A stretch of 64,000 nucleotides of DNA, taken from positions 1-64,000 of the forward strand of contig NZ_CP032405.1 in NCBI RefSeq assembly GCF_016806065.1, written 5' to 3'. Within the stretch, counting starts at the first letter, position 1; each line of letters opens with the position of its first letter. Of the stretch, positions 11,833-19,091 are shown piece after piece. This DNA comes from Rhizobium rosettiformans. Lineage in GTDB: Bacteria; Pseudomonadota; Alphaproteobacteria; Rhizobiales; Rhizobiaceae. The notes under the pieces were generated by a model. That model saw only the letters and a program-made list of their open reading frames with translations, was not told where the DNA came from and did not search any database. Both the position numbers and the translations under genes were made by a program.

Positions 11833-12858
11833 ATGTCCGATACGACCACCAAGCTCGCTTTGCCCTTCATCATGCCTGCACAGGCGCAGAAGCATGTGAC
11901 CCACAATGAAGCGCTTCAGCGGCTGGACGCGCTGGTACAACTGGTTGTCGTCGGCAATTCGAGCAGTCCGCCTGCCGATCCAGAGGAAGGTGAAATCCAC
12001 TGGGTGGCCGCACCGGAAACCGGTCTGTGGACAGGGCATGCCGGGCAACTCGCGCTGTTTCAGGACGGCGCCTGGGTCTTCGTGACACCGAGAGCCGGCT
12101 GGACTGCCGTTTTCCTCGACGAGCAGAGGTTGAAGATTTTCCAGGGTACCGAGTGGATTGTCCCGCCGCTGGCGGAGGAAGCACGCTTCGAGCGTCTGGG
12201 GATCGCCGCCGATGCCGATGGCTTCAACAGGCTCTCCCTTTCTTCGCCGGCAGCCCTGTTCAATCACGCCGGCGACAGCCATCGGCTGGCGATCAATAAG
12301 GCGGGAACCGCGGATACCGCGAGCATGATCTTCCAGTCCAACTGGCAGGGTCGTGCAGAAATGGGCCTTGCCGGAGAGGATCGCTTCTCGCTGAAGGTGA
12401 ACGGCGACCTGACAGGTTGGCGCCAGGCCGTAAGCGTCACCCCGGAAGGCTACGTCCGCCACGACCAGCGGCCGCTGGCCCGCGCCGCTCTTGCCGCAAC
12501 AACGCTGACACCAGCGGCCGGCAGCTTTACCGGCTTTGACGATCTGCACCTCTCCGGTGGCGACATGTCCCTCGGCGCCCCGCTTGCCTCCGGCCATGGC
12601 CGGCCACTCGTGGTCGCGGCATCCGGTTACTATCTGCTGTCGCTCAGCGTCTCCGCCGTCAGCACGGGCACCCACACCGTTCATGTCAGCCGCAACGGAT
12701 CTACCGATATCGCAAGCCATGTCGGCGGTGCCGGGACATCGAGCACGGTCGCCCTGGTCTGGCTCGATGCCGGCGACACGCTGGCACTTCGCCATCAAGG
12801 CACGATCCAGTACCAGTTCGGCTACGGCAAGACCGAGCTCAGCCTCGCCTTTCTCTGA
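11833..12858 (+). CDS. DUF2793 domain protein (phage/GTA-associated family)
   Basis: 341 residues from the ATG at 11833, which has GAAGGAGAGACC directly upstream; an earlier ATG at 11770 lacks this. Residues 6-110 match the DUF2793 signature (LPFIMPAQAQKHVTHNEAL and a later GEIHWVAAPETGLWTGH). The C-terminal 130 residues look like a separate beta-rich module. DUF2793 proteins are often found with tail genes of alphaproteobacterial phages and gene transfer agents. Here no other phage gene is nearby, so a function cannot be assigned. A rho-independent terminator follows immediately. Confidence 0.85.
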   Translation: MSDTTTKLALPFIMPAQAQKHVTHNEALQRLDALVQLVVVGNSSSPPADPEEGEIHWVAAPETGLWTGHAGQLALFQDGAWVFVTPRAGWTAVFLDEQRLKIFQGTEWIVPPLAEEARFERLGIAADADGFNRLSLSSPAALFNHAGDSHRLAINKAGTADTASMIFQSNWQGRAEMGLAGEDRFSLKVNGDLTGWRQAVSVTPEGYVRHDQRPLARAALAATTLTPAAGSFTGFDDLHLSGGDMSLGAPLASGHGRPLVVAASGYYLLSLSVSAVSTGTHTVHVSRNGSTDIASHVGGAGTSSTVALVWLDAGDTLALRHQGTIQYQFGYGKTELSLAFL

Positions 12859-12874
12859 AGGCCAGAACGACGAA

Positions 12875-12909
12875 GGGCGCCGCTTGAAAGGCCGGCGCCC
12901 TTTTCGTTT
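12875..12909 (+). terminator. Rho-independent terminator after the DUF2793 gene
   Basis: GGGCGCCG and CGGCGCCC form an 8-bp stem around a short loop, followed by TTTTCGTTT. It lies 16 bp after the stop codon and also falls between convergent genes. Confidence 0.8.
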
Positions 12910-12924
12910 GCAAAGATACTGCTG

Positions 12925-13665
12925 TCAGAGCAGCCGATAGCGACAGGCGCGCGCCACGGCCTGCATGCGGTTCACCGCCTCAAGCTTGCGCATTGCGCTC
13001 TTCAGATAGCTGACGACGGTATGGCTCGAAATGTCGAGGATGATGGCGATTTCATCGCTGCTCTTGCCCGCAGCCGACCAGCGAAGACATTCGATCTCGC
13101 GCGCAGACAGCTTTTCCTTCGGCCCAAGCCGCGGCACCAATGCCTCGACGCCCGAATCCAGCAGCTCCATCGCACTCAGCTGCAGGGCAGCGATTTCCGG
13201 ACGCTCGGGCGCATGGTTACGCCCCGAAAAGACGAGCACATACTGGGTCTGATTGCGGTCGTTCAAGTTGAAGACCAGAGAACCGCCCAGCTCAAACTGC
13301 TGAAAAAGCGGGGCAAGCGGCTGGCGCGCCTCCGATCCCGGCGTGCCGAGGAACAGGTTGTCATGCGTGAAGAGCGGAAGGATAGACTGCTTGATCCGTG
13401 TGATCAGCAGGCTGCCGGCATAGACTTCTGCCGCCTCATAACCGAGGCGCAATTCGTCAGGCCAGGTGCAGAGGATCAGATTGGCCGAAAACTCCGGACT
13501 ATCCGCCTTTGGAACGCGCGCAAGCAGCGTGTTTCGGAAGCCATGGCTGCGACCGAGCGCAGAAAACTCGCGTCCCAATGGGCCGGTGGAGAGCGCTTCG
13601 CTCTGAAAAACGGCATCACCGTCACCAAGACCGTGACTGCCCGTCACATCAGTTGGCCTGAACAT
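12925..13665 (-). CDS. LuxR-type transcriptional regulator
   Basis: 246 residues from the ATG at 13665, which has AAAGGAG immediately upstream; the longer frame to 13734 lacks such a site. The last 65 residues are a LuxR/NarL helix-turn-helix (KLSAREIECLRWSAAGKSSD, then ISSHTVVSYLKSAMRKL). The N-terminal 170 residues fit the autoinducer-binding domain shape (GGSLVFNLNDRNQTQYVLVF) but the ligand is unknown. No LuxI-type synthase gene is in the window, so it may be an orphan (solo) regulator. A perfect dyad lies 148-165 bp upstream of its start. Confidence 0.85.
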   Translation of the reverse strand: MFRPTDVTGSHGLGDGDAVFQSEALSTGPLGREFSALGRSHGFRNTLLARVPKADSPEFSANLILCTWPDELRLGYEAAEVYAGSLLITRIKQSILPLFTHDNLFLGTPGSEARQPLAPLFQQFELGGSLVFNLNDRNQTQYVLVFSGRNHAPERPEIAALQLSAMELLDSGVEALVPRLGPKEKLSAREIECLRWSAAGKSSDEIAIILDISSHTVVSYLKSAMRKLEAVNRMQAVARACRYRLL

Positions 13666-13812
13666 AAAACTCCTTTCGACCGGACGGTCGTCCGATCGGG
13701 ATTTCGAATGTTTATGGACATTGAATCGTTCCATGCGGAACGAGTATCAGCTGGGCCTGTCGCCGGTCTTGCGGCCCCCGAGGGGAAACGCGATGCTCGA
13801 CATCTGCCCTTC

Positions 13813-13830
13813 CGATCGACATATCGATCG
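13813..13830. promoter_or_regulatory. 18-bp perfect dyad upstream of the LuxR-type gene
   Basis: CGATCGA-CATA-TCGATCG is a perfect inverted repeat of the size of lux/tra-type boxes. It lies in the 402-bp gap between the divergent luxR-type and sciP genes. It does not match a known lux-box consensus closely, so its use as an operator is inference. Confidence 0.4.
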
Positions 13831-13999
13831 AGACATCAGTATTGCTGCGGAGCCAATGCCACAGATTGCTAATGGGCACCAGTCGCAGTCCTCGCATAAC
13901 TCCTATGCATTTGCCGCAAGTTTAATCAACTTGCCCGCAACGCGACGACTCTTGCTCCGGCCTGATCGGGAAAATTATTATCAAATGCTTACAATGGGC

Positions 14000-14014
14000 T
14001 TAGGCAAATTTTAA
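14000..14014 (+). promoter_or_regulatory. Candidate CtrA box upstream of sciP
   Basis: TTAG-N7-TTAA matches 7 of 8 fixed positions of the CtrA consensus TTAA-N7-TTAA. It ends 53 bp before the sciP start codon. The intergenic DNA is AT-rich, so chance matches are possible. Confidence 0.4.
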
Positions 14015-14067
14015 AGCATCGGTCCTAGTATGAGGGTGTGTGGTCTTGAGTTTGTATAGAGAGTCCA

Positions 14068-14343
14068 ATGACCGAAATGATCCGCCCACGAGTGAAATAT
14101 GTCATCGGCCCCGATGGCAGCCCCCTTACGATTGCCGATCTTCCGCCGGCCAATACGCGCCGCTGGGTGATCCGCCGCAAGGCTGAGGTTGTCGCGGCTG
14201 TGCGTGGTGGCCTGTTGAGCCTGGAAGAAGCCTGCGAACGCTACACCCTGACGGTCGAGGAATTCCTGTCCTGGCAGTCGTCGATCAACGACCACGGCCT
14301 GCCGGGCCTGCGCACCACCCGAATTCAGCAGTATCGCCATTAG
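14068..14343 (+). CDS. sciP: CtrA inhibitory protein SciP (DUF1153)
   Basis: 91 residues, nearly the length of Caulobacter SciP. Conserved segments RPRVKYVIGPDGSPLT, NTRRWVIRRKAEVVAAVRGG and LEEACERY are present; the C-terminal half forms a Trp-repressor-like helix-turn-helix. In Caulobacter SciP binds CtrA and blocks transcription of CtrA targets in part of the cell cycle. ctrA lies 2 kb downstream, which agrees with a shared cell-cycle neighbourhood. A GAGTC site (GANTC class) at 14061-14065 sits directly before the start codon, and a candidate CtrA box is further upstream. Confidence 0.93.
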   Translation: MTEMIRPRVKYVIGPDGSPLTIADLPPANTRRWVIRRKAEVVAAVRGGLLSLEEACERYTLTVEEFLSWQSSINDHGLPGLRTTRIQQYRH

Positions 14344-14395
14344 TCCATTTTCGTACCGGCTCGCCCGGTACACTTCCATTTGCATCAGACCCATA

Positions 14396-14436
14396 CATGA
14401 AACCGGCAAGGCCCAGCCTGCCGGTTTCATGCTTTT
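14396..14436. terminator. Bidirectional terminator between sciP and the pqiA-like gene
   Basis: CATGAAACCGGCA and TGCCGGTTTCATG form a 13-bp perfect stem with a 10-nt loop, followed on the plus strand by CTTTT. It overlaps the last codons of the convergent minus-strand gene. Confidence 0.7.
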
Positions 14437-14918
14437 CGGGCGAAGCGTCCTGCGTTCAAGCCGCTCAGCGCCGCAACCGCCAGGCTGGAGGCGGCATAGA
14501 ACCAGAGGCCCGGCTGCGTGAAGGCCTGAGCGAGCCCGCTGGATTTCGTCGCGAAGATGACGATGGCGACCAGCAACACATCCATCATCGACCATTTCGA
14601 CAGCACCGGGACCAACCGCATCAGCGCCCCCTGCCCCGGTTGCGCCTCGCCGGCAATTTCCTCGACCGTCAGAAGCACCAGCTTGATCAGCGGAAAGACG
14701 ATGGAAACGAGCCCGACCAGCAGCGCAAGCACGCCGTCACCGTCAGCATAGAGCGAAACGATCACCTCGATGAGCGAGGCATCGGTGGAAAAGACGTAAA
14801 AGCTTTCGAACCGCATCAGCGGCAGGCTGACGCCAAGCGCAAACGAGATCGAGGCTCCGACGAGGAGGAGCGCCTTCAACCAGACGACCACGATGGCTTC
14901 CTTCCCGACATCGAACAC
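14427..14918 (-). CDS. Paraquat-inducible protein A (PqiA)-like membrane protein
   Basis: 163 residues with about four hydrophobic segments. The pattern matches a single PqiA domain (SLPLMRFESFYVFSTDASLI, then LVGLVSIVFPLIKLVLL and VLSKWSMMDVLLVAI). PqiA proteins are inner-membrane partners of MCE-type lipid transport in enterobacteria. No MCE gene is in the window, so only membrane localisation and family are supported. Confidence 0.75.
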   Translation of the reverse strand: MFDVGKEAIVVVWLKALLLVGASISFALGVSLPLMRFESFYVFSTDASLIEVIVSLYADGDGVLALLVGLVSIVFPLIKLVLLTVEEIAGEAQPGQGALMRLVPVLSKWSMMDVLLVAIVIFATKSSGLAQAFTQPGLWFYAASSLAVAALSGLNAGRFARKA

Positions 14919-14999
14919 TGCGTATCCGGCAGTTGCGTTGCCGGCCGGCTCTGCCCGATGTTAAGCAGAACCATCGAAACGCGGCAACAGGAGGCGGCA

Positions 15000-15284
15000 A
15001 TGCAGATCACCAGTGAGGAAGCAGGATCGGGCGGACGTTACGTCGGCCGTATCGAGGGCATCAGCGAACCCGCCGTGATGACCTATTCCCGTGCCTCTGC
15101 AAGCCTGATCATCATCGACCACACGGAAGTTCCGGGCACCATGCGCGGACAGGGCGCCGGTCAGGCTCTCGCCGAACACGCCGTGGCTGCCGCGCGCACC
15201 GGCGGCTGGAAGATCATCCCGCTTTGCCCGTTCATGAAGGCGCAGATGGACCGGCACCCGGATTGGAACGACGTGCGCAAGTGA
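15000..15284 (+). CDS. Small GNAT-family N-acetyltransferase (YjdJ type)
   Basis: 94 residues. The start ATG at 15000 is preceded by AGGAGGCGGCA; the longer frame upstream is an artefact of open antisense DNA. The protein has the compact GNAT core with the acetyl-CoA loop (RGQGAGQALAEHAVAAAR) and the typical end CPFMKAQMDRHPDW seen in the small YjdJ/Gcn5-like group. The substrate is unknown. A hairpin with a T-containing tail follows. Confidence 0.85.
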   Translation: MQITSEEAGSGGRYVGRIEGISEPAVMTYSRASASLIIIDHTEVPGTMRGQGAGQALAEHAVAAARTGGWKIIPLCPFMKAQMDRHPDWNDVRK

Positions 15285-15314
15285 GCACCGACCATCCGGT
15301 GCCCAAGACGAACA

Positions 15315-15350
15315 AAGGCGGACGCCGGATAACCCGCGCCCGCCTTCTTG
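15315..15350 (+). terminator. Terminator after the GNAT gene
   Basis: AAGGCGG and CCGCCTT form a 7-bp stem over an 18-nt loop, followed by CTTGTTT. It lies 31 bp after the stop codon, between convergent genes. Confidence 0.55.
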
Positions 15351-15382
15351 TTTGAAATCTCAACCAGACTGAATAGCGTTAT

Positions 15383-15733
15383 TCAGGCCCGGACACGCAT
15401 CTGGCCATCGCGCTCTTCGAGAGCGGCTGCCTTCTGGTATTCCGCTTCAGCCTCTTCCAACGCCAGTTCTGCCGCTTCCTGCTGGACCTTCAGTTCCCGA
15501 ATCGAAACCTGAAGATTGTCCGCGCGCTGGCGTGCCGCCTTGGCAAAGGTGGGATAGGCGAAATGATTGGGATCGGTGATGCCCGATTTCTTTTCCTCGA
15601 TGCCGATCTGAGCTTCTAGCTCCTTCGCCATCCGTTCGAATTCAGCCATCATAGACTGCAACTGCTGCAATTGCCGACGCTTTTCGGTAACCTGAAATCC
15701 CTTCAGGCGTACCAGGCTCTCACGCGACTTCAT
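15383..15733 (-). CDS. fliJ: FliJ-like coiled-coil protein of flagellar export
   Basis: 116 residues from the ATG at 15733, which has GGGAG upstream; an upstream in-frame ATG at 15805 adds a Cys/Gly-rich stretch without a ribosome site. The protein is almost entirely alpha-helical coiled coil (LVRLKGFQVTEKRRQLQQLQ and a C-terminal Ala/Glu heptad region). Size and N-terminal pattern fit FliJ, the export chaperone/stalk protein that works with the FliI ATPase. A fliJ gene divergent from ctrA is typical of this order. Sequence identity is low in this family, so the call depends partly on context. Confidence 0.6.
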   Translation of the reverse strand: MKSRESLVRLKGFQVTEKRRQLQQLQSMMAEFERMAKELEAQIGIEEKKSGITDPNHFAYPTFAKAARQRADNLQVSIRELKVQQEAAELALEEAEAEYQKAAALEERDGQMRVRA

Positions 15734-15884
15734 ACGCAATACTCCCGTGATGCGAGACCCCCCGCCACACTTGCTACTCAACACGCCCGCCACCGATTCG
15801 TCCAAAAAAAGTCCGCGGCGTTAACAAAAAGCTACCTTTGGTAACCTTTCGTTTACGGGCATCGTTAATGATAAGCCCGATCAC

Positions 15885-15899
15885 TTAAGGGTCAGTAAA
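15885..15899 (+). promoter_or_regulatory. Candidate CtrA box in the fliJ-ctrA intergenic region
   Basis: TTAA-N7-TAAA matches 7 of 8 positions of the CtrA consensus. It lies 152 bp upstream of fliJ and 270 bp upstream of ctrA, so it could serve autoregulation of ctrA or control of fliJ. Support is by motif only. Confidence 0.35.
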
Positions 15900-15932
15900 T
15901 GCCAGAGCCCGAAAAGAGCTCGTGACAATGAT

Positions 15933-16063
15933 GAGTCAAATGAATCGGTTACGGGGTTTCCCTGAGGCGCAGATTCAAGTGTGGCGATGACCGAAAACAC
16001 ATGAAGAATCAGGAGGCTAAAATCTTTGCTTAATAAATTCGATACACCTTGCCAGAGGGAATC
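15933..16063. promoter_or_regulatory. Cluster of five GANTC (CcrM) sites in the ctrA promoter region
   Basis: GANTC occurs at 15933 (GAGTC), 15942 (GAATC), 15972 (GATTC), 16006 (GAATC) and 16059 (GAATC). That is five sites in 131 bp, against about one per 280 bp expected at 60% GC. The region is the 435-bp gap between divergent fliJ and ctrA. CcrM methylates GANTC in alphaproteobacteria, and methylation state controls a ctrA promoter in Caulobacter. No open reading frame here looks genuine. Confidence 0.65.
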
Positions 16064-16168
16064 AGAATTTGTTAACCAATTGGTGGCAGCCTTCAAATCA
16101 GGCAACGACTGGATCCGTATCGCGTAGGGGGCCATCTTGACCTTTCGGCGGCGGTAAAGGGGATAAAT

Positions 16169-16870
16169 ATGCGGGTTCTACTCATTGAAGACGATAGCGC
16201 GACGGCGCAGAGCATCGAACTGATGCTCAAGTCGGAAAGCTTCAACGTCTACACCACCGATCTCGGCGAAGAAGGTGTCGACCTCGGTAAGCTCTACGAT
16301 TACGACATCATTCTGCTCGACCTGAACCTGCCTGACATGTCCGGCTATGAGGTGCTGCGTACCCTTCGCCTGTCCAAGGTGAAGACGCCGATCCTGATCC
16401 TTTCCGGTATGGCGGGCATCGAAGACAAGGTACGTGGTCTGGGCTTCGGCGCCGACGACTACATGACCAAGCCGTTCCACAAGGACGAGCTGGTTGCCCG
16501 CATCCACGCGATCGTCCGTCGCTCGAAGGGCCATGCCCAGTCGATCATCATCACCGGCGAACTGATCGTGAACCTGGACGCCAAGACGGTCGAAGTCGGC
16601 GGTCAGCGCGTTCACCTGACGGGCAAGGAATACCAGATGCTGGAGCTTCTTTCGCTCCGCAAGGGCACCACGCTCACCAAGGAAATGTTCCTCAACCACC
16701 TCTATGGTGGCATGGACGAGCCGGAACTGAAGATCATCGACGTCTTCATCTGCAAGCTGCGCAAGAAGCTCGCAAATGCGGCCGGTGGCGCCAACTACAT
16801 CGAAACCGTCTGGGGTCGTGGCTATGTGCTGCGCGAGCCGGACGGCGCGGAATACCAGGAAACGGCGTGA
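16169..16870 (+). CDS. ctrA: Cell-cycle response regulator CtrA
   Basis: 233 residues, OmpR-type response regulator. The receiver has the acidic pair D8/D9, the phosphoacceptor D51 ([10 protein letters not shown]) and the KPF lysine; the C-terminal winged helix contains the CtrA hallmark [20 protein letters not shown]. CtrA is the master regulator that binds TTAA-N7-TTAA and controls DNA replication, division and motility genes. A ribosome site (AAAGGGG) precedes the ATG. The last residues are ETA rather than the double alanine of Caulobacter CtrA that mediates ClpXP recognition. The gene is followed by a terminator, with a receiver protein and chpT just beyond. Confidence 0.98.
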   Translation: MRVLLIEDDSATAQSIELMLKSESFNVYTTDLGEEGVDLGKLYDYDIILLDLNLPDMSGYEVLRTLRLSKVKTPILILSGMAGIEDKVRGLGFGADDYMTKPFHKDELVARIHAIVRRSKGHAQSIIITGELIVNLDAKTVEVGGQRVHLTGKEYQMLELLSLRKGTTLTKEMFLNHLYGGMDEPELKIIDVFICKLRKKLANAAGGANYIETVWGRGYVLREPDGAEYQETA

Positions 16871-16894
16871 GCCTTTTCCCACTTCTTCAAAGAG

Positions 16895-16920
16895 GCCCGC
16901 GTCGGTGACGCGGGCTTCTT
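16895..16920 (+). terminator. Rho-independent terminator after ctrA
   Basis: GCCCGCGTC and GACGCGGGC form a 9-bp perfect stem with a GGT loop, followed by TTCTT. It lies 25 bp after the ctrA stop codon. Confidence 0.8.
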
Positions 16921-17035
16921 GCATTTTAGAGCCACGAAACGATGGCTTCCCTGACCTCGGACAGCAGAAACACAAAAGGCGGCGCCCTGGGCACCGCCTT
17001 GTCAGATGTCGTTCTTCAAGTCCCCGGGAGGGAAA

Positions 17036-17398
17036 TCAGGCGGCGATCGCCTTGTCGCCGAATGTCTTGGTGAGGATCTCGCGATCGAACGGCTTCAGCA
17101 GGAAGTCGCTGGCCCCGGCCCGCTTGCCGGCCATCATCACCTTCAGCTCGGCTTCGACCACGCAGTAATAGATCTTGACCGCCTTGCCTTCCGGCAGCGC
17201 ACGGACATTCGAGATCAGATCGAGGGCGTCATCCATGCCGGCATCGACGATCATCACGTCGGGAAGCTCACGCTCGCAACGCGATAGCGCCTCGCGGCCG
17301 GAAGCGGCCTCCATCACCTGGTAGCCGAGCTCCGACAGGATCTTCTTGCCGACCTTGCGAACGATATCGGATCCATCTGCGATCATCAGGCGCTTCAT
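17036..17398 (-). CDS. Single-domain response regulator (receiver only)
   Basis: 120 residues, one receiver domain and no output domain. Phosphoacceptor D52 lies in VMIVDAGMDD, the acidic residue is D8 and the conserved lysine is K102 (LLKPFD). The usual switch Thr/Ser position is occupied by Cys79 (IYYCVVE), which is uncommon. It sits between ctrA and chpT and is transcribed with the same polarity as chpT. A role in the ChpT phosphorelay is plausible but inferred from position. It does not resemble CpdR closely. Confidence 0.85.
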   Translation of the reverse strand: MKRLMIADGSDIVRKVGKKILSELGYQVMEAASGREALSRCERELPDVMIVDAGMDDALDLISNVRALPEGKAVKIYYCVVEAELKVMMAGKRAGASDFLLKPFDREILTKTFGDKAIAA

Positions 17399-17509
17399 GG
17401 TGGCCTCCCTCCCCAGAGACGGGGATCTGAAATATGATTGATACCTTAACGGGCCGCGCCTAAGGAAAGGTTACCGGTTGTAGCCACTGCGCGTCCCACA
17501 TCAGGACGG

Positions 17510-18154
17510 TTAGCCTGCCACCTCGGCGGTGAACGCGATCTCGCCTTCGCTCGGCACGCATTTCAGCTCCATGCCGCACTCATCCGCGAGCAGCACCGTG
17601 TAATAGGGCTGGATGGTATGGGCATCGACGGCTTCTTCGAGATGGCCGGACAGGATTTCCTGATACTTCGGCGGCACCCGCAGCATGCGCCCCTTTGCGA
17701 CGATCTTGAACTTCGCGTCCGTCTCGGGGTTTTCGAGAGAAATGTCGAGCGAGCCCCCACGCGGAATGGCGCCGTAGGCGACAAGGAAGAGGTTGAGCAG
17801 CAGTTTCACCCGGTTCTTCGCGATGATCGCGCGCGGGCCGCTCCAGGTCACCTCGGTCTTCTTCTCGGCCTGCGCAAAGTCCTTGGCAGCCTTTTCTGCC
17901 TCGCCGGTATCGATCGAAGCACCGACCGAGCCGGATGCGCCGAAGGCAAGGCGGGCAAATTTCAGGCGGACCGAGGCGTTGAGCGCGCTGGTCCGGATCA
18001 GGTCCATCGCATCGGCATCGGCGCCGCCTTCGTCAAGCAGTTCCAGGCCGTTGTTGATCGCTCCGACAGGCGAGATCACGTCGTGGCAGACACGGCTGCA
18101 AAGCAGTGCAGCAAGATCGGGGCCTGCAAGCGTGAGGTTGGGGTTCTTCGCCAT
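17510..18154 (-). CDS. chpT: Histidine phosphotransferase ChpT
   Basis: 214 residues from the ATG at 18154, with GGAG upstream; the longer frame to 18199 adds an unsupported Cys-rich start. The N-terminal helical hairpin contains SRVCHDVISPVGAINNGLEL with the phosphorylated histidine at residue 24. The C-terminal half is a degenerate HATPase-like domain (KLLLNLFLVAYGAIPRGG). ChpT moves phosphate from CckA to CtrA and CpdR. It is 640 bp from ctrA, and divergent from eipA across a promoter that has a CtrA-box candidate. Confidence 0.94.
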   Translation of the reverse strand: MAKNPNLTLAGPDLAALLCSRVCHDVISPVGAINNGLELLDEGGADADAMDLIRTSALNASVRLKFARLAFGASGSVGASIDTGEAEKAAKDFAQAEKKTEVTWSGPRAIIAKNRVKLLLNLFLVAYGAIPRGGSLDISLENPETDAKFKIVAKGRMLRVPPKYQEILSGHLEEAVDAHTIQPYYTVLLADECGMELKCVPSEGEIAFTAEVAG

Positions 18155-18256
18155 GGTCTTCTCCAGAAGATGTGGACCCTCGAAGCAACAGTCGGACATA
18201 CGTCCGCTGGCCGCGACTTGGTCGGATGCCGTTCGGTCATAATGACACCATATTTG

Positions 18257-18318
18257 GTAAACCGATTATTAAGACGATGCCCGCTAGGTTTAATTACCCC
18301 CAAGGAAGACGCCGAATC
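18257..18318 (+). promoter_or_regulatory. CtrA-box candidate, TTAA half-site and GANTC site upstream of eipA
   Basis: 18257-18272 reads GTAAA-N7-TTAA, the reverse complement of TTAA-N7-TTTAC, one mismatch from TTAA-N7-TTAAC. A TTAA half-site lies at 18290-18293 and GAATC at 18314-18318. The full box ends 72 bp upstream of the eipA ATG. The region also lies 103 bp upstream of the divergent chpT gene, so it could control either. Confidence 0.6.
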
Positions 18319-18344
18319 CGTCGGCTTCGCATTTAGGAGGCACT

Positions 18345-18932
18345 ATGCGTCACCTGCCCTACCGCTCCCTGCCGTTGCTGCGGTCGCTTGCAATCGCCGT
18401 TCTGGCAACGATCAGCCTCGTTTCGGTACTCCGCCCAGCCCAGGCTGCCGGCGAATATTCGATCCAGGAAGTGGTCGACGCAGGCCATGGCTTCTTCGGC
18501 GAGACCAGCGGAGCGCTCGCCAAGGTGATCGAGCAGGCCTTCGAACAGTATGGCCTCCCGAACGGCTATATTCTCGGCCAGGAAGGCTCCGGCGCCCTGA
18601 TTGCCGGTCTGACCTATGGCGAAGGCACGCTCTACACCAAGAATGTCGGCCAGCACGACGTCTTCTGGCAGGGCCCTTCCCTCGGGATCGACTACGGCGG
18701 CAACGGCACCCGCACCATGATGCTGGTCTATGACCTGCCGGATGTCGACACGCTCTATGCCCGCTATGGCGGCGTGAGCGGCTCGGCTTACATCGTTGCC
18801 GGCGTCGGCATGACGGTATTGAAGAGCCGCGACGTGATCCTGGTGCCGATTCGCACCGGCATCGGCGCACGCCTCGGGGTCAATGTCGGCTATCTGAAGC
18901 TGACGCGCACGCCGACCTGGAACCCGTTCTGA
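18345..18932 (+). CDS. eipA: Envelope integrity protein EipA (DUF1134)
   Basis: 195 residues. A signal peptide ends near residue 34 (PAQA-AGEYS), so the product is periplasmic. The remainder matches DUF1134: glycine/tyrosine-rich strands such as YILGQEGSGALIAGLTYGEG and FWQGPSLGIDYGGNG, expected to form a small beta-barrel. In Brucella the homologue EipA is needed for envelope stress resistance and is activated by CtrA. An AGGAGG ribosome site lies upstream of the ATG. The CtrA box candidate upstream fits that known control. Confidence 0.93.
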   Translation: MRHLPYRSLPLLRSLAIAVLATISLVSVLRPAQAAGEYSIQEVVDAGHGFFGETSGALAKVIEQAFEQYGLPNGYILGQEGSGALIAGLTYGEGTLYTKNVGQHDVFWQGPSLGIDYGGNGTRTMMLVYDLPDVDTLYARYGGVSGSAYIVAGVGMTVLKSRDVILVPIRTGIGARLGVNVGYLKLTRTPTWNPF

Positions 18933-19050
18933 ATCGCCTCGCCTTAATCCTTAAGGCTGAAGCAAGCTCGATCTGCTCTGTCGTTAGCCATATTGGTCGA
19001 AGGACGTCGCGCGTCAGGCTGTTCTGCTTGCCGGGCGGCACCGTGCATGC

Positions 19051-19065
19051 TTAACTATCTGCTAA
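19051..19065 (+). promoter_or_regulatory. Candidate CtrA box upstream of the coiled-coil gene
   Basis: TTAA-N7-CTAA matches 7 of 8 positions of the CtrA consensus and ends 26 bp before the GTG start at 19092. Basis is motif match and position near the cell-cycle block. Confidence 0.4.
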
Positions 19066-19091
19066 TGCTTCCCTAGTGCTGTGGCGCCGTC

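Noticed and set aside
15881..16135. An 84-residue minus-strand frame in the fliJ-ctrA gap
   Set aside because: No ribosome site or recognisable motif, and the DNA has features of a promoter region (GANTC cluster, AT-rich).
17036..17398. CpdR
   Set aside because: It is a receiver-only protein near chpT, but the sequence lacks the typical CpdR patterns; only a general receiver call is supported.
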